A stretch of DNA of 6,528 nucleotides. It comes from Methylobacterium sp. (GTDB taxonomy: Bacteria; Pseudomonadota; Alphaproteobacteria; Rhizobiales; Beijerinckiaceae). The DNA lies in the NCBI GenBank assembly GCA_021154065.1, contig JAJKJG010000039.1:1-6528 (forward strand). The letters are read 5' to 3'. Of the stretch, positions 1 through 6,477 are shown piece by piece. The position numbers and the translations under genes were made by a program. The notes below the pieces were generated by a model. It searched no databases and was not told where the DNA came from. It saw only the letters and a program-made list of their open reading frames with translations. Position 1 is the first letter of the stretch; every line of letters begins with the position of its first letter.

Positions 1-521
1 CGCATCTGCACGCGCAGCTTGGCGTCGAGGTTCGACAGTGGCTCGTCGAACAGGAAAACCTGAGGGTTGCGAACGATGGCGCGCCCCATGGCGACGCGCT
101 GGCGCTGCCCGCCTGACAGTTCGCGGGGCCGGCGCGCCAGGAACGGCTCGATGCCGAGAACGCGCGCCGCCTCGCGCACACGGGCGTCGATCTCGGGCTT
201 GGGCGTGCGGCGGTTGCGCAGCCCGTAAGCCATGTTGTCGTAGACGTTCATGTGCGGATAGAGCGCATAGTTCTGGAACACCATGGCGATGTCGCGCTCG
301 GACGGCTCGATGTGGTTGACAACGCGCCCTCCGATGCAGACGCGCCCCGCCGTGATCGTCTCCAGCCCGGCGATCATCCGCAGCAAGGTGGACTTGCCGC
401 AGCCGGATGGGCCGACCAGCACGCAGAACGAGCCGTCCGCGATGTCGAGCGATACGTCGCGCACGGCTTCGACTTGGCCGGCGTAAACCTTTCGGACTCG
501 GTAAAGCGTTACGTCAGCCAC
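1..521 (-). CDS. ugpC: UgpC-like ABC transporter ATP-binding protein (partial, N-terminal 173 codons)
   Basis: This is the ATPase subunit that powers import of sn-glycerol-3-phosphate or glycerophosphodiesters through the UgpA/UgpE channel on the cytoplasmic face of the inner membrane. Visible motifs are Walker [10 protein letters not shown] (residues 37-45), the Q-loop [11 protein letters not shown] (Gln83), the signature LSGGQ (135-139), Walker B VFLFDEP with catalytic Glu160, and the D-loop SNLDAK (163-168). The H-loop and the C-terminal regulatory OB/TOBE domain lie beyond the left edge, so the gene is incomplete here. The start is GTG at 521: the Shine-Dalgarno AGGGG sits 6 bases upstream, and an in-frame TGA lies five codons upstream, so no earlier start is possible. 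The motif set fits the MalK/UgpC class of ATPases. The ugpC assignment, rather than another MalK-type ATPase, rests on its position after ugpB, ugpA and ugpE. Confidence 0.93.
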   Translation of the reverse strand, partial: MADVTLYRVRKVYAGQVEAVRDVSLDIADGSFCVLVGPSGCGKSTLLRMIAGLETITAGRVCIGGRVVNHIEPSERDIAMVFQNYALYPHMNVYDNMAYGLRNRRTPKPEIDARVREAARVLGIEPFLARRPRELSGGQRQRVAMGRAIVRNPQVFLFDEPLSNLDAKLRVQM

Positions 522-532
522 GCTGTTCCCCT

Positions 533-604
533 GTCATTCCCGCGCAGGCAAGGATCCAAGAACACCGACCATGTTCGCTGGAGGCCGCCTGTGTTCATGG
601 ATCC
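533..604. repeat. Degenerate palindromic intergenic repeat between ugpE and ugpC
   Basis: The 122-bp gap between ugpE and ugpC holds a long imperfect palindrome. The outer inverted arms are 552-565 and 591-604 (GGATCCAAGAACAC against GTGTTCATGGATCC, 13 of 14 positions pairing). The left arm is preceded by GTCATTCCCGCGCAGGC at 533-549, and the right arm is followed by CCCGCGCAGACGG. This layout resembles the dispersed GTCATTCCCGCG-type intergenic palindromes common in alphaproteobacterial chromosomes; the family resemblance is from memory and copy number cannot be judged from this window. Transcribed as part of the ugp mRNA, it would fold into a stem just upstream of the ugpC ribosome binding site. 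Confidence 0.6.
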
Positions 605-618
605 CCGCGCAGACGGCA

Positions 619-644
619 ACGCGAAGCGCGCCTGCGCTTCGCGT
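619..644 (-). repeat. Perfect 11-bp hairpin beginning in the ugpE stop codon
   Basis: ACGCGAAGCGC (619-629) and GCGCTTCGCGT (634-644) are exact reverse complements separated by four bases. Base 644 is the last base of the ugpE TGA stop codon, so in the mRNA the stem begins within the stop codon. There is no U-tract after it, so a classical intrinsic terminator is unlikely. An mRNA 3'-end-protecting structure or an attenuating stem before ugpC is more plausible. The pairing is read directly from the sequence; the role is inferred. Confidence 0.65.
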
Positions 645-1492
645 CACTTCTCCGTCTCCACGAGCCCGCGCACGAACAGCTTCTGCATCAACACCACGAC
701 CGCGACGGGCGGCAGCATGGCGAGGATCGCCGTCGCCATGACGATCTGCCACTCGGTCAGGGCGTCGGAGGTAACGATCATCTTCTTGATGCCGATGACC
801 ACCGTCTGCATGTCGCTGCGCGTCGTGATGAGCAGCGGCCACAGGTACTGATTCCATCCATAGATGAAGAGGATCACGAACAGCGCCGCCATGTTGGTGC
901 GCGAGAGGGGCAGCACCGTGTCCTTGAAGAAGCGGATCGGGCCGGCGCCGTCGATCTTCGAAGCCTCGACCAGCTCGTTCGGGATGGTCATGAAGAACTG
1001 GCGGAAAAGGAGCGTCGCGGTCGCCGAGGCGATGAGCGGGACCGTGAGGCCCGCCATGGTGTCGAGAAGGCCGAGGTCGGCCACGATCTTGTAGGTCGGG
1101 TAGATGCGGACCTCGACCGGAAGCATGAGCGTCACGAAGATCAGCCAGAACGCCGCCATGCGGAATGGAAAGCGGAAGTAGACCACCGCATAGGCCGAGA
1201 GGATCGAGATCGCGATCTTGCCGACCGCGATGATGGTCGCCATCAGCAGACTGTTGACGAGCATCAGGCCGACCGGCTCGCGCGTCGAGCGGCCCGCGCC
1301 GACGAAGAGCGTGCGCCAGTAATTCTCCAGGACGTACGGCCCCGGCGTCAGCGGCATCTGGCCGTTGGCGATGATCGTCGGCTCGTGCGTCGAGGCCACG
1401 AAGGCGAGATAGACCGGAAAGCCCACGATCGCGACGCCGATGCACAGGATCAGGTGGGGGATCAGGTTCCCGAAGCGGCGGCGCTCGACCAT
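644..1492 (-). CDS. ugpE: UgpE-like permease, sn-glycerol-3-phosphate ABC transporter
   Basis: This inner-membrane permease pairs with UgpA to form the translocation channel for sn-glycerol-3-phosphate. The 282-aa product is close to the E. coli UgpE length (about 281). It has a short basic N-terminus (MVERRRFGN), a first membrane segment around residues 11-33, and further hydrophobic segments near 79-100, 112-128, 147-163, 200-221 and 250-270. The permease EAA-type loop that docks on the ATPase is ELVEASKIDGAGPIRFF at about 173-189. The C-terminus QKLFVRGLVETEK closely matches the end I recall for E. coli UgpE (FVRGLVxxEK). The start ATG at 1492 overlaps the ugpA stop by one base (TGATG) and is served by AGGGTG at 1501-1506, eight bases upstream. 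This indicates translational coupling, which suits 1:1 permease stoichiometry. A longer open frame upstream runs antisense-free through ugpA but has no support as coding sequence. Confidence 0.96.
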   Translation of the reverse strand: MVERRRFGNLIPHLILCIGVAIVGFPVYLAFVASTHEPTIIANGQMPLTPGPYVLENYWRTLFVGAGRSTREPVGLMLVNSLLMATIIAVGKIAISILSAYAVVYFRFPFRMAAFWLIFVTLMLPVEVRIYPTYKIVADLGLLDTMAGLTVPLIASATATLLFRQFFMTIPNELVEASKIDGAGPIRFFKDTVLPLSRTNMAALFVILFIYGWNQYLWPLLITTRSDMQTVVIGIKKMIVTSDALTEWQIVMATAILAMLPPVAVVVLMQKLFVRGLVETEK

Positions 1493-2385
1493 CAGTACGT
1501 CACCCTGCGCTCGACATACCGGAACTGGATCGCGGTGAGCGCGATCACGATGGCCATCAGGATCACGGACTGCGCCGCGGAGCCGCCGAGGTCGCCCCCC
1601 AGGCGGCCGTCCGAATAGACCTTGTACACCAGGGTCTCCGTCGCCTTGGCGGGACCGCCTCCCGTAATGGCGTCGATGATCCCGAAGGTGTCGAAAAAGG
1701 CGTAGACGATGTTGACGATGATCAGAAAGAACAGCGTCGGCGACAACAGCGGAAGCACGATGGTCCAGAAGCGGCGCGCCGGCCGCGCGCCATCGATCGC
1801 GGCGGCCTCGATGACGCTCTTCGGAATCGCCTGGAGGCCCGCCAGGAAGAACAGAAAGTTGTAGGACACCTGCTTCCACGCCGCGGCGAGCACCACGAGG
1901 ATCATGGCCTGCGCGCCGTTGAGAAGGGGATTCCAATCGATCCCGAGCGTGCGCAGGCCCTGGGCGATTGCGCCCAGCGACGGGTGGAACATGAACATCC
2001 ACAGCACGCCGGCCACCGCCGGCGCCACCGCGTACGGCCAGATCAGCAGCGTGCGGTAGACCGCTCCGCCCCGGATCTGCTTGTCCGCCATGACGGCGAG
2101 CAGCAAGGCGATGGATAGGGACAGCGCCGTCACCGCCGTCGAGAAGACGCCCGTGCTGATGAGGGACCGATAATACGCGGGCTGGCCGAACAGGTCGCGG
2201 TAATTTTCGAGCCAGACGAACTCCGTTTTGAGGCCGAAGGCGTCCTGCACCAGGAAGGATTGCCACACGGCCTGGCTTGCAGGCCAGTAAAAGAAGACGA
2301 GCGTGATCGCGATCTGCGGCAGGAGCAGTCCATACGGCAGCAGGCGGGACCTGAAGACGGCGCGTTCATCTGGGGGGTGACGCAT
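1492..2385 (-). CDS. ugpA: UgpA-like permease, sn-glycerol-3-phosphate ABC transporter
   Basis: This is the second inner-membrane permease of the sn-glycerol-3-phosphate importer. At 297 aa it matches the family length (about 295). The N-terminal [15 protein letters not shown] resembles E. coli UgpA. Hydrophobic segments lie near residues 16-37, 78-100, 112-134, 158-183, 209-233 and 271-288. Family landmarks are [16 protein letters not shown] (116-131), [10 protein letters not shown] (171-180), the ATPase-docking EAA loop [15 protein letters not shown] (192-206), [13 protein letters not shown] (227-239) and the end FRYVERRV (288-295). The ATG at 2385 is the only plausible start, since the next in-frame Met is residue 99. 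Its ribosome binding site is weak (GGAACGAG, seven bases upstream), so expression may depend partly on events in the structured gap after ugpB. The gene overlaps ugpE by one base. Confidence 0.96.
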   Translation of the reverse strand: MRHPPDERAVFRSRLLPYGLLLPQIAITLVFFYWPASQAVWQSFLVQDAFGLKTEFVWLENYRDLFGQPAYYRSLISTGVFSTAVTALSLSIALLLAVMADKQIRGGAVYRTLLIWPYAVAPAVAGVLWMFMFHPSLGAIAQGLRTLGIDWNPLLNGAQAMILVVLAAAWKQVSYNFLFFLAGLQAIPKSVIEAAAIDGARPARRFWTIVLPLLSPTLFFLIIVNIVYAFFDTFGIIDAITGGGPAKATETLVYKVYSDGRLGGDLGGSAAQSVILMAIVIALTAIQFRYVERRVTY

Positions 2386-2442
2386 GGGTTGACTCGTTCC
2401 GGGACCGCTGTCGGGCGCGCCATGAAGGCGTGCTTCGGCTGG

Positions 2443-2520
2443 CGGCCTGTTCGGGACGTTTCAGGCCGGGGGCCGCGCTCAGGCCGCAACGCCCAGGCCG
2501 ACGATGCTACGGCTGAGCGC
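2443..2520. repeat. Pair of inverted repeats in the ugpB-ugpA gap
   Basis: Two stems can be drawn in the 135-bp intercistronic gap. The stronger one has arms 2475-2486 (GCGCTCAGGCCG) and 2510-2520 (CGGCTGAGCGC), 11 pairs with one bulged G and a 23-base loop. In the mRNA it begins on the base right after the ugpB TAG stop. The second has arms 2443-2449 (CGGCCTG) and 2462-2468 (CAGGCCG), seven pairs with a 12-base loop. Neither is followed by a U-tract. By analogy with the malE-malF intercistronic structures, these may stabilise the 3' end of the binding-protein message and limit read-through to the permeases; that function is inferred. Confidence 0.5.
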
Positions 2521-3834
2521 CTATCGCGCCGCTTGGCGCTCGAACTGACGCAAGACCTGGTTGCCGCGCTGGACGGCGCTGTCCAGGGCCTCCTTGGCGG
2601 GCTTCTGACCGACGAGCGCCGCCTCGATCTCCTCCGCCCAGATGTCGCGCAACTGCACCATGTTGCCGAAGCGAAGCCCGCGCGAATTCTCCGTCGGCTC
2701 CTTGCTGGTCAGTTCGATCAACGCGACTTCGAGCGAGGGATTCTTCTGGTAGAAGCCCGACGCCTTGGTTTTTTCGTAAGCCGCGCGCGTGATCGGGAGG
2801 TAGCCGGACTCCTGGTGGAGGCGCGCCTGGCGGTCGGCGTCGGACAGGAAAGCGAAGAATTTGGCGACGCCCTTGTACTCGTCCGGCTTCTTGCCGCCCA
2901 TCACCCAAAGGCTGGCGCCGCCGATGATCGAGTTCTGCGGAGCGCCCGGGACATCGGGGTAATACGGCATCGGCGCGGCGGCCCAATCGAACTTCGCGTT
3001 GCCCTTCACGTTGCCGTAAAAGCCCGAGGAGGTGAGGAACAGCGGGCATTCGCCCGCCGTGAACCGGCCCTCGCCCCCGTTCGTCCGGCCCGAGTAGTCG
3101 AACGTCTTGTCCTTTTGCAGGGTGATCAGGTTCTGGAGGTGCCGGGTCTGCATCGGCCCGTTGAACTTCAGCTCCGAATCGAAGCCGTCAAGGCCGTTGG
3201 CTTTGGTGGCGAGCGGCAGGTTGTGCCAGGCCGAGAACTGCTCGATGTTGGCCCAGGTCGTCCACGCGGTCGAAAACCCGCAGGTGCTGAAGCCGGCGTT
3301 CTTGAGTTTTTTGGCCGCCTCGAACAGCTCCGGCCAGGTTTTCGGCGGCTGGTCAGGGTTGAGGCCCGCCTTCTTCAGCGCATCCCGGTTGACCCACATC
3401 ACCATCGACGAGGAATTGAACGGGAACGACAGCATCTCGCCCGCGGACGTCGAATAATAGCCCGTGATCGCCGGCAGATAGGCTTTCGGATCGAACGGTT
3501 CGCCGGCCTCCTGCATGAGTTGATGGACCGGCTTCACGGCGCCTTTCGCCGCCATCATCGTGGCGGTGCCGACCTCGAAGACTTGCAGGATGTGCGGCGG
3601 GTTGCCGGCTCGGAACGCCGCGATGCCGGCGTTCATGGTGTCCGAATACGAGCCCTTGTAGACCGGGACGACCCGGTAGTCCTTTTGCGCGCCGTTGAAC
3701 TCCTCGGCCAGCCTGACGATGACGTCGTTGTTGCCGCCCGTCATGGCGTGCCACCACTGAAGCTCGGTTTGGGCCTGAGCCGATGCGGCCGCTGTGAAGC
3801 CGAGAGCCGCGAGGACTAACGTTCTCAAGAGCAT
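2521..3834 (-). CDS. ugpB: UgpB-like periplasmic sn-glycerol-3-phosphate-binding protein
   Basis: This is the periplasmic receptor that captures sn-glycerol-3-phosphate (or glycerophosphodiesters) and delivers it to UgpA/UgpE. At 437 aa it is almost the E. coli UgpB length (438). A Sec signal peptide spans residues 1-21, with a short basic start, a hydrophobic core LVLAALGFTAAA, and likely cleavage after AQA before QTE. Family motifs are PVYKGSYSD (57-65), ILQVFEVGTATMMAA (82-96), FNSSS (139-143), the tryptophan-rich WTTWANIEQFSAW (191-203), IIGGASLWVM (303-312), GYLPIT (344-349) and GLRFGNM (386-392). Residues that contact the ligand in E. coli UgpB, as I recall the structure, have counterparts here: Tyr63, Glu87, Trp191, Gly306, Tyr345 and Arg388. 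This supports true G3P binding rather than a generic sugar. The ATG at 3834 follows a strong Shine-Dalgarno and is the first gene of the operon. Confidence 0.97.
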   Translation of the reverse strand: MLLRTLVLAALGFTAAASAQAQTELQWWHAMTGGNNDVIVRLAEEFNGAQKDYRVVPVYKGSYSDTMNAGIAAFRAGNPPHILQVFEVGTATMMAAKGAVKPVHQLMQEAGEPFDPKAYLPAITGYYSTSAGEMLSFPFNSSSMVMWVNRDALKKAGLNPDQPPKTWPELFEAAKKLKNAGFSTCGFSTAWTTWANIEQFSAWHNLPLATKANGLDGFDSELKFNGPMQTRHLQNLITLQKDKTFDYSGRTNGGEGRFTAGECPLFLTSSGFYGNVKGNAKFDWAAAPMPYYPDVPGAPQNSIIGGASLWVMGGKKPDEYKGVAKFFAFLSDADRQARLHQESGYLPITRAAYEKTKASGFYQKNPSLEVALIELTSKEPTENSRGLRFGNMVQLRDIWAEEIEAALVGQKPAKEALDSAVQRGNQVLRQFERQAAR

Positions 3835-3836
3835 GA

Positions 3837-3848
3837 CCTTCCCTTCCT
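3837..3848 (-). promoter_or_regulatory. Strong ribosome binding site of ugpB
   Basis: On the minus strand AGGAAGGGAAGG lies directly before the ugpB ATG, with its GGAAGG core at optimal distance. It is much stronger than the ribosome binding site of ugpA, which fits the need for excess periplasmic binding protein over permease. It also fixes the ugpB start at 3834. Confidence 0.75.
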
Positions 3849-3878
3849 GCCGCTTGGGCGAGACGATCTTTGCTCTGA

Positions 3879-3907
3879 CATAGCATGAAGAGGGGACGAG
3901 AGTTCAA
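3879..3907 (-). promoter_or_regulatory. Candidate sigma70-type promoter for the ugp operon
   Basis: On the minus strand TTGAAC (3902-3907) and GCTATG (3879-3884) are spaced by 17 bases and lie about 45 bases upstream of the ugpB start codon. An alternative -10, TATGTC at 3877-3882, would need a 19-base spacer. The -35 is a fair match and the -10 is weak, so this is the best candidate in the divergent gap rather than a firm call. Confidence 0.25.
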
Positions 3908-3927
3908 CGCTGTTCGCCGCAGCCTCA

Positions 3928-3949
3928 AGGCCGAGCTTACGCTTGGCCT
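3928..3949. promoter_or_regulatory. Compact dyad in the divergent ugpB/4044 intergenic region
   Basis: AGGCCGAGC (3928-3936) and GCTTGGCCT (3941-3949) form a nine-pair inverted repeat with one G-T wobble around the loop TTAC. It lies about 20 bases upstream of the candidate ugpB -35 and 95 bases upstream of the divergent gene at 4044. It could be a regulator binding site or simply a GC-rich hairpin. There is no neighbouring regulator gene to link it to. Confidence 0.3.
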
Positions 3950-4043
3950 CTGCGTGGCGCGGACGCCTGCGCGCCGAACGGAACAGGCCGCACCGAGAGC
4001 CCGTTGGTAAACCGAATGCGCTTGCCTCAGGGAGAGATCGCCC

Positions 4044-4757
4044 ATGCCCCGCATCATCACCGCCCTGTACGAGGACCGCGGCGCCGCCGAGCGCGCCCTG
4101 CAAGCTCTGATCGAGACCGGAACCGCGCGCGACCGCATCGCCATCATCGGCGAGAAGCACGCGACGGGCACCGAGGTCGCGCCGTCCCGGCCGCCCGCGC
4201 CCGACGAGAACGTCACGGCGGCCCTGCGCGGCCTCGCCCTGCCTGGCGAGGATACGCGATTGTTCGAGGCCGGGCTGCGCCGCGGCTGCGCCCTCGTCTC
4301 GGTGCGGGTCGATGGCGGCGATGTCGACCGAGCGATCCAGACGCTTGAGATGTTCGATCCGGTGGACCTCGATCGCCGGTCGCAGGAGTGGCTGCGGGGC
4401 GGAGCGGGCGCGACGGCCAGCGCGCGCAGCGGCGTCGATGTGGGCGAGCCGCTCGGGGCGGGGCTGACGGCGGGCTCGGGCCAGGGCGACACGAACCTGG
4501 AGTCCGTTCCCGGCATGGGAACCATGGCGGACGACACCTCGGGGCTCGGCACGGCGGATCTGCGGACATCGGAGATGGGCCTGTCCGACCAGGGGCGCAG
4601 TTCGATCCCGGCCGGCGGTCGCCGGGCCGAGGAACGCGCCGGCGCGCCCGGCGTCAATGAACTTGCGGCGGGCGTCGAAAACCCCAACCCCGACCTTCAC
4701 CGGCGCGAGATGAGCGGGATCGGACGGGTCCGCCGCTATGTGCGTGGCGAAGGGTGA
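4044..4757 (+). CDS. Small stress-type protein: YflT/GSP17M-like N-terminal domain plus low-complexity tail
   Basis: The exact function is not recognised. Residues 1-112 have an alpha/beta pattern like the YflT/general stress protein 17M family, also found at the N-terminus of YsnF/AvaK-like proteins: RIITALYEDRGAAERALQAL, then RIAIIGE, a variable Pro-rich linker (44-55), then LFEAGLRRGCALVSVRV (73-89), DRAIQTLE (95-102) and the ending DPVDLDRRSQEW (105-116). The remaining ~120 residues are rich in Gly, Ser, Ala, Thr and Asp, have no hydrophobic segment, and end in a basic patch, RREMSGIGRVRRYVR (220-234). No signal peptide is visible, so it is probably cytoplasmic. The ATG at 4044 is supported by AGGGAGAG at 4029-4036, seven bases upstream. 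It is divergent from ugpB and followed by a 170-bp gap, so it is likely a single-gene unit. The family link comes from remembered patterns; a role in general stress is inference. Confidence 0.8.
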   Translation: MPRIITALYEDRGAAERALQALIETGTARDRIAIIGEKHATGTEVAPSRPPAPDENVTAALRGLALPGEDTRLFEAGLRRGCALVSVRVDGGDVDRAIQTLEMFDPVDLDRRSQEWLRGGAGATASARSGVDVGEPLGAGLTAGSGQGDTNLESVPGMGTMADDTSGLGTADLRTSEMGLSDQGRSSIPAGGRRAEERAGAPGVNELAAGVENPNPDLHRREMSGIGRVRRYVRGEG

Positions 4758-4915
4758 TTGGCTCCCAGGCCGACGCCCTGCGCCGGGCTGAAGACGGGAG
4801 GAGGTCCGGTAAGAGTGGCGTTCGGGCGAAGGGCTTGTATGCTGGACCGGCGCGGTTGCATGGCCGCCGTCCCGCGCCTCGGCTCGGGGTTATGCGAAGG
4901 GCGCGCCTTCAAGCC

Positions 4916-4920
4916 AGGGA
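4916..4920 (+). promoter_or_regulatory. Ribosome binding site deciding the aldehyde dehydrogenase start
   Basis: AGGGA lies seven bases before the ATG at 4928. The reading frame is open back to a GTG at 4754, which overlaps the preceding stop codon. However, the extra 58 residues would be Arg/Gly-rich and unlike any aldehyde dehydrogenase N-terminus, so this site sets the start at 4928. A second in-frame ATG at 4934 is possible but less well spaced. Confidence 0.6.
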
Positions 4921-4927
4921 TCATCCC

Positions 4928-6475
4928 ATGCCGATGACGAAGACCGCTCCGGCGCCTGTGCGCGACGATGCGCTGGCGATCCTGAACCGGCTCGGCGTTC
5001 CCGAAAGCGCGTTGGCCGCGCACGGGCTGCCGGCCCGCTCGCCGATCACGGGCGAGGTGGTCGCCCACCTGCGCGAGACGACGCCCGACGAGGCGAAGGC
5101 CGCGATCGCCCGCGCCCGCAAGGCGTTCCTGGCCTGGCGCACGGTTCCGGCCCCACGCCGCGGCGAGTTCGTCCGGCTTCTGGGCGAGGAGCTTCGCGCC
5201 GCCAAGGAGAATCTCGGCCGGCTCGTCACCCTGGAGACAGGCAAGATTCTGTCCGAAGGCCGCGGCGAAGCGCAGGAGATGATCGACATCTGCGACTTCG
5301 CGGTCGGGTTGTCGCGCCAGCTCTACGGAGCGACCATCGCCACCGAGCGGCCGGACCATCGCATGATGGAGACGTGGCACCCCCTCGGCGTCTGCGGCGT
5401 CATCTCGGCGTTCAACTTCCCCGTCGCAGTGTGGTGCTGGAACGCGGCGCTGGCCTTCGTTTGCGGCGATCCGGTGGTGTGGAAGCCCTCGGAAAAAACC
5501 CTGCTCACGGCGCTGGCGACGCAAGCCATCGCGCGCCGCGCCGCGGAGCGCTTCGGCGACGCCCCGGAGGGCCTGTCGGAGGTTCTGATCGGCGGGCGCG
5601 CGCTCGGCGAAATTCTCGTCGAGGATCCGCGCGTGCCGGTCGTGTCCGCCACCGGCTCGACGGCCATGGGCCGGCAGGTCGGCCCGCGCCTCGCCCTGCG
5701 CTTCGCCCGAGCCATTCTCGAACTCGGCGGCAACAACGCCGCCGTCGTGTGCCCCTCGGCCGACCGCGACCTTGCGCTGCGCGCGATCGCGTTCGCCGCC
5801 ATCGGCACGGCAGGCCAGCGCTGCACGACGTTGCGGCGGCTTTTTGTCCACGAGAGCGTCTACGATGCGCTCGTTCCCCAACTCATCCGCGTTTACGACG
5901 GCGTGACCATCGGCGATCCGCGCCTCGACGGCGTTCTGGTCGGCCCTCTGATCGACCGCGCGGCCTTCGAGGACATGGAACGGGCCCTCGACGAAGCCGC
6001 TGGCGCTGGCACGGTTCACGGCGGCGGACGCCTCCCCGACGGCCCCGGCGGGCCGGAGGCTTTTTACGTCCGTCCCGCCCTGGTCGAAATGCCGGCCCAG
6101 GACGGCCCGATGCTGCGCGAGACGTTCGCGCCGATCCTTTACGCGATGCGCTACCGGGAGCTGGACGAGGCGATCCGCCTGCACAACGCCGTCGGCGCGG
6201 GGCTCTCGTCCTCGATCTTCACCCTCGATTTGCGCGAGGCGGAAAAATTCCTCTCGGTCGCGGGCTCCGACTGCGGCATCGCCAACGTCAACATCGGGCC
6301 GTCGGGAGCCGAGATCGGCGGCGCGTTCGGCGGCGAGAAGGAGACGGGCGGCGGGCGCGAAGCCGGCTCCGACTCGTGGAAAGCCTACATGCGCCGGGCG
6401 ACCAACACGATCAATTTCGGCGCGGCCCTGCCGCTGGCGCAGGGCGTGACGTTCGAGGTGAAAACCGGACTTTGA
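4928..6475 (+). CDS. amaB: L-piperidine-6-carboxylate dehydrogenase (ALDH7 family)
   Basis: The predicted enzyme oxidises L-delta1-piperidine-6-carboxylate (the cyclic form of alpha-aminoadipate semialdehyde) to L-alpha-aminoadipate with NAD(P)+, a step in lysine and pipecolate degradation in the cytosol. The 515-aa product has all core aldehyde dehydrogenase features: FNFPVAVW with Asn163, WKPSEKT with Lys186, the nucleotide-binding TGSTAMG (242-248), general base Glu265 in LELGGNN, catalytic Cys299 in GTAGQRCTT, and Glu398 in ETFAP. The ALDH7/antiquitin signature is at the C-terminus: FGGEKETGGGREAGSDSW (467-484), KAYMRR and TNTINFG (492-498). This is the segment that separates piperidine-6-carboxylate dehydrogenases from other ALDHs. 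No substitution of a key residue is seen. No other lysine-degradation gene is visible in the window. Other names for this enzyme are pcd and ald7; another semialdehyde substrate remains possible. Confidence 0.92.
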   Translation: MPMTKTAPAPVRDDALAILNRLGVPESALAAHGLPARSPITGEVVAHLRETTPDEAKAAIARARKAFLAWRTVPAPRRGEFVRLLGEELRAAKENLGRLVTLETGKILSEGRGEAQEMIDICDFAVGLSRQLYGATIATERPDHRMMETWHPLGVCGVISAFNFPVAVWCWNAALAFVCGDPVVWKPSEKTLLTALATQAIARRAAERFGDAPEGLSEVLIGGRALGEILVEDPRVPVVSATGSTAMGRQVGPRLALRFARAILELGGNNAAVVCPSADRDLALRAIAFAAIGTAGQRCTTLRRLFVHESVYDALVPQLIRVYDGVTIGDPRLDGVLVGPLIDRAAFEDMERALDEAAGAGTVHGGGRLPDGPGGPEAFYVRPALVEMPAQDGPMLRETFAPILYAMRYRELDEAIRLHNAVGAGLSSSIFTLDLREAEKFLSVAGSDCGIANVNIGPSGAEIGGAFGGEKETGGGREAGSDSWKAYMRRATNTINFGAALPLAQGVTFEVKTGL

Positions 6476-6477
6476 CG

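Noticed and set aside
407..1618. Plus-strand open frame (403 codons) across ugpE
   Set aside because: It has a highly charged, His/Arg/Asp-rich translation without any domain pattern, and lies wholly antisense to ugpC, ugpE and ugpA.
2260..3819. Long plus-strand open frame (519 codons) antisense to ugpB and the start of ugpA
   Set aside because: It mirrors the codon structure of the well-identified ugpB on the other strand. Its product is Arg/Gly/Leu-rich with no recognisable family, as expected of antisense frames in GC-rich DNA.
3870..3910. Possible Pho box upstream of ugpB
   Set aside because: ugp operons are often PhoB-controlled, and a TGTCA half-site is present on the minus strand (about 3876-3880). 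However, no second half-site lies at the required 11-base spacing, so I do not call it.
3353..4700. Two overlapping minus-strand frames antisense to the stress-type gene
   Set aside because: The plus-strand gene at 4044 has a good ribosome binding site and a recognisable alpha/beta domain. The minus frames are Pro/Arg/Ser-rich shadows.
4836..4900. Promoter for the dehydrogenase (TATGCT at 4838, TTGCAT at 4856)
   Set aside because: Neither hexamer has a partner at 16-18 bases with a reasonable match.
4754..4927. GTG at 4754 as start of the aldehyde dehydrogenase, overlapping the preceding stop (GTGA)
   Set aside because: The overlap looks like translational coupling, but the added 58 residues are Arg/Gly-rich and foreign to the family. 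The ATG at 4928 has AGGGA at good spacing and gives the usual family length.
4736..6184. Long minus-strand open frame (482 codons) antisense to the aldehyde dehydrogenase
   Set aside because: It is the antisense shadow of a gene with complete catalytic motifs. The translation is low-complexity and Arg/Ala-rich, and no ribosome binding site supports it.
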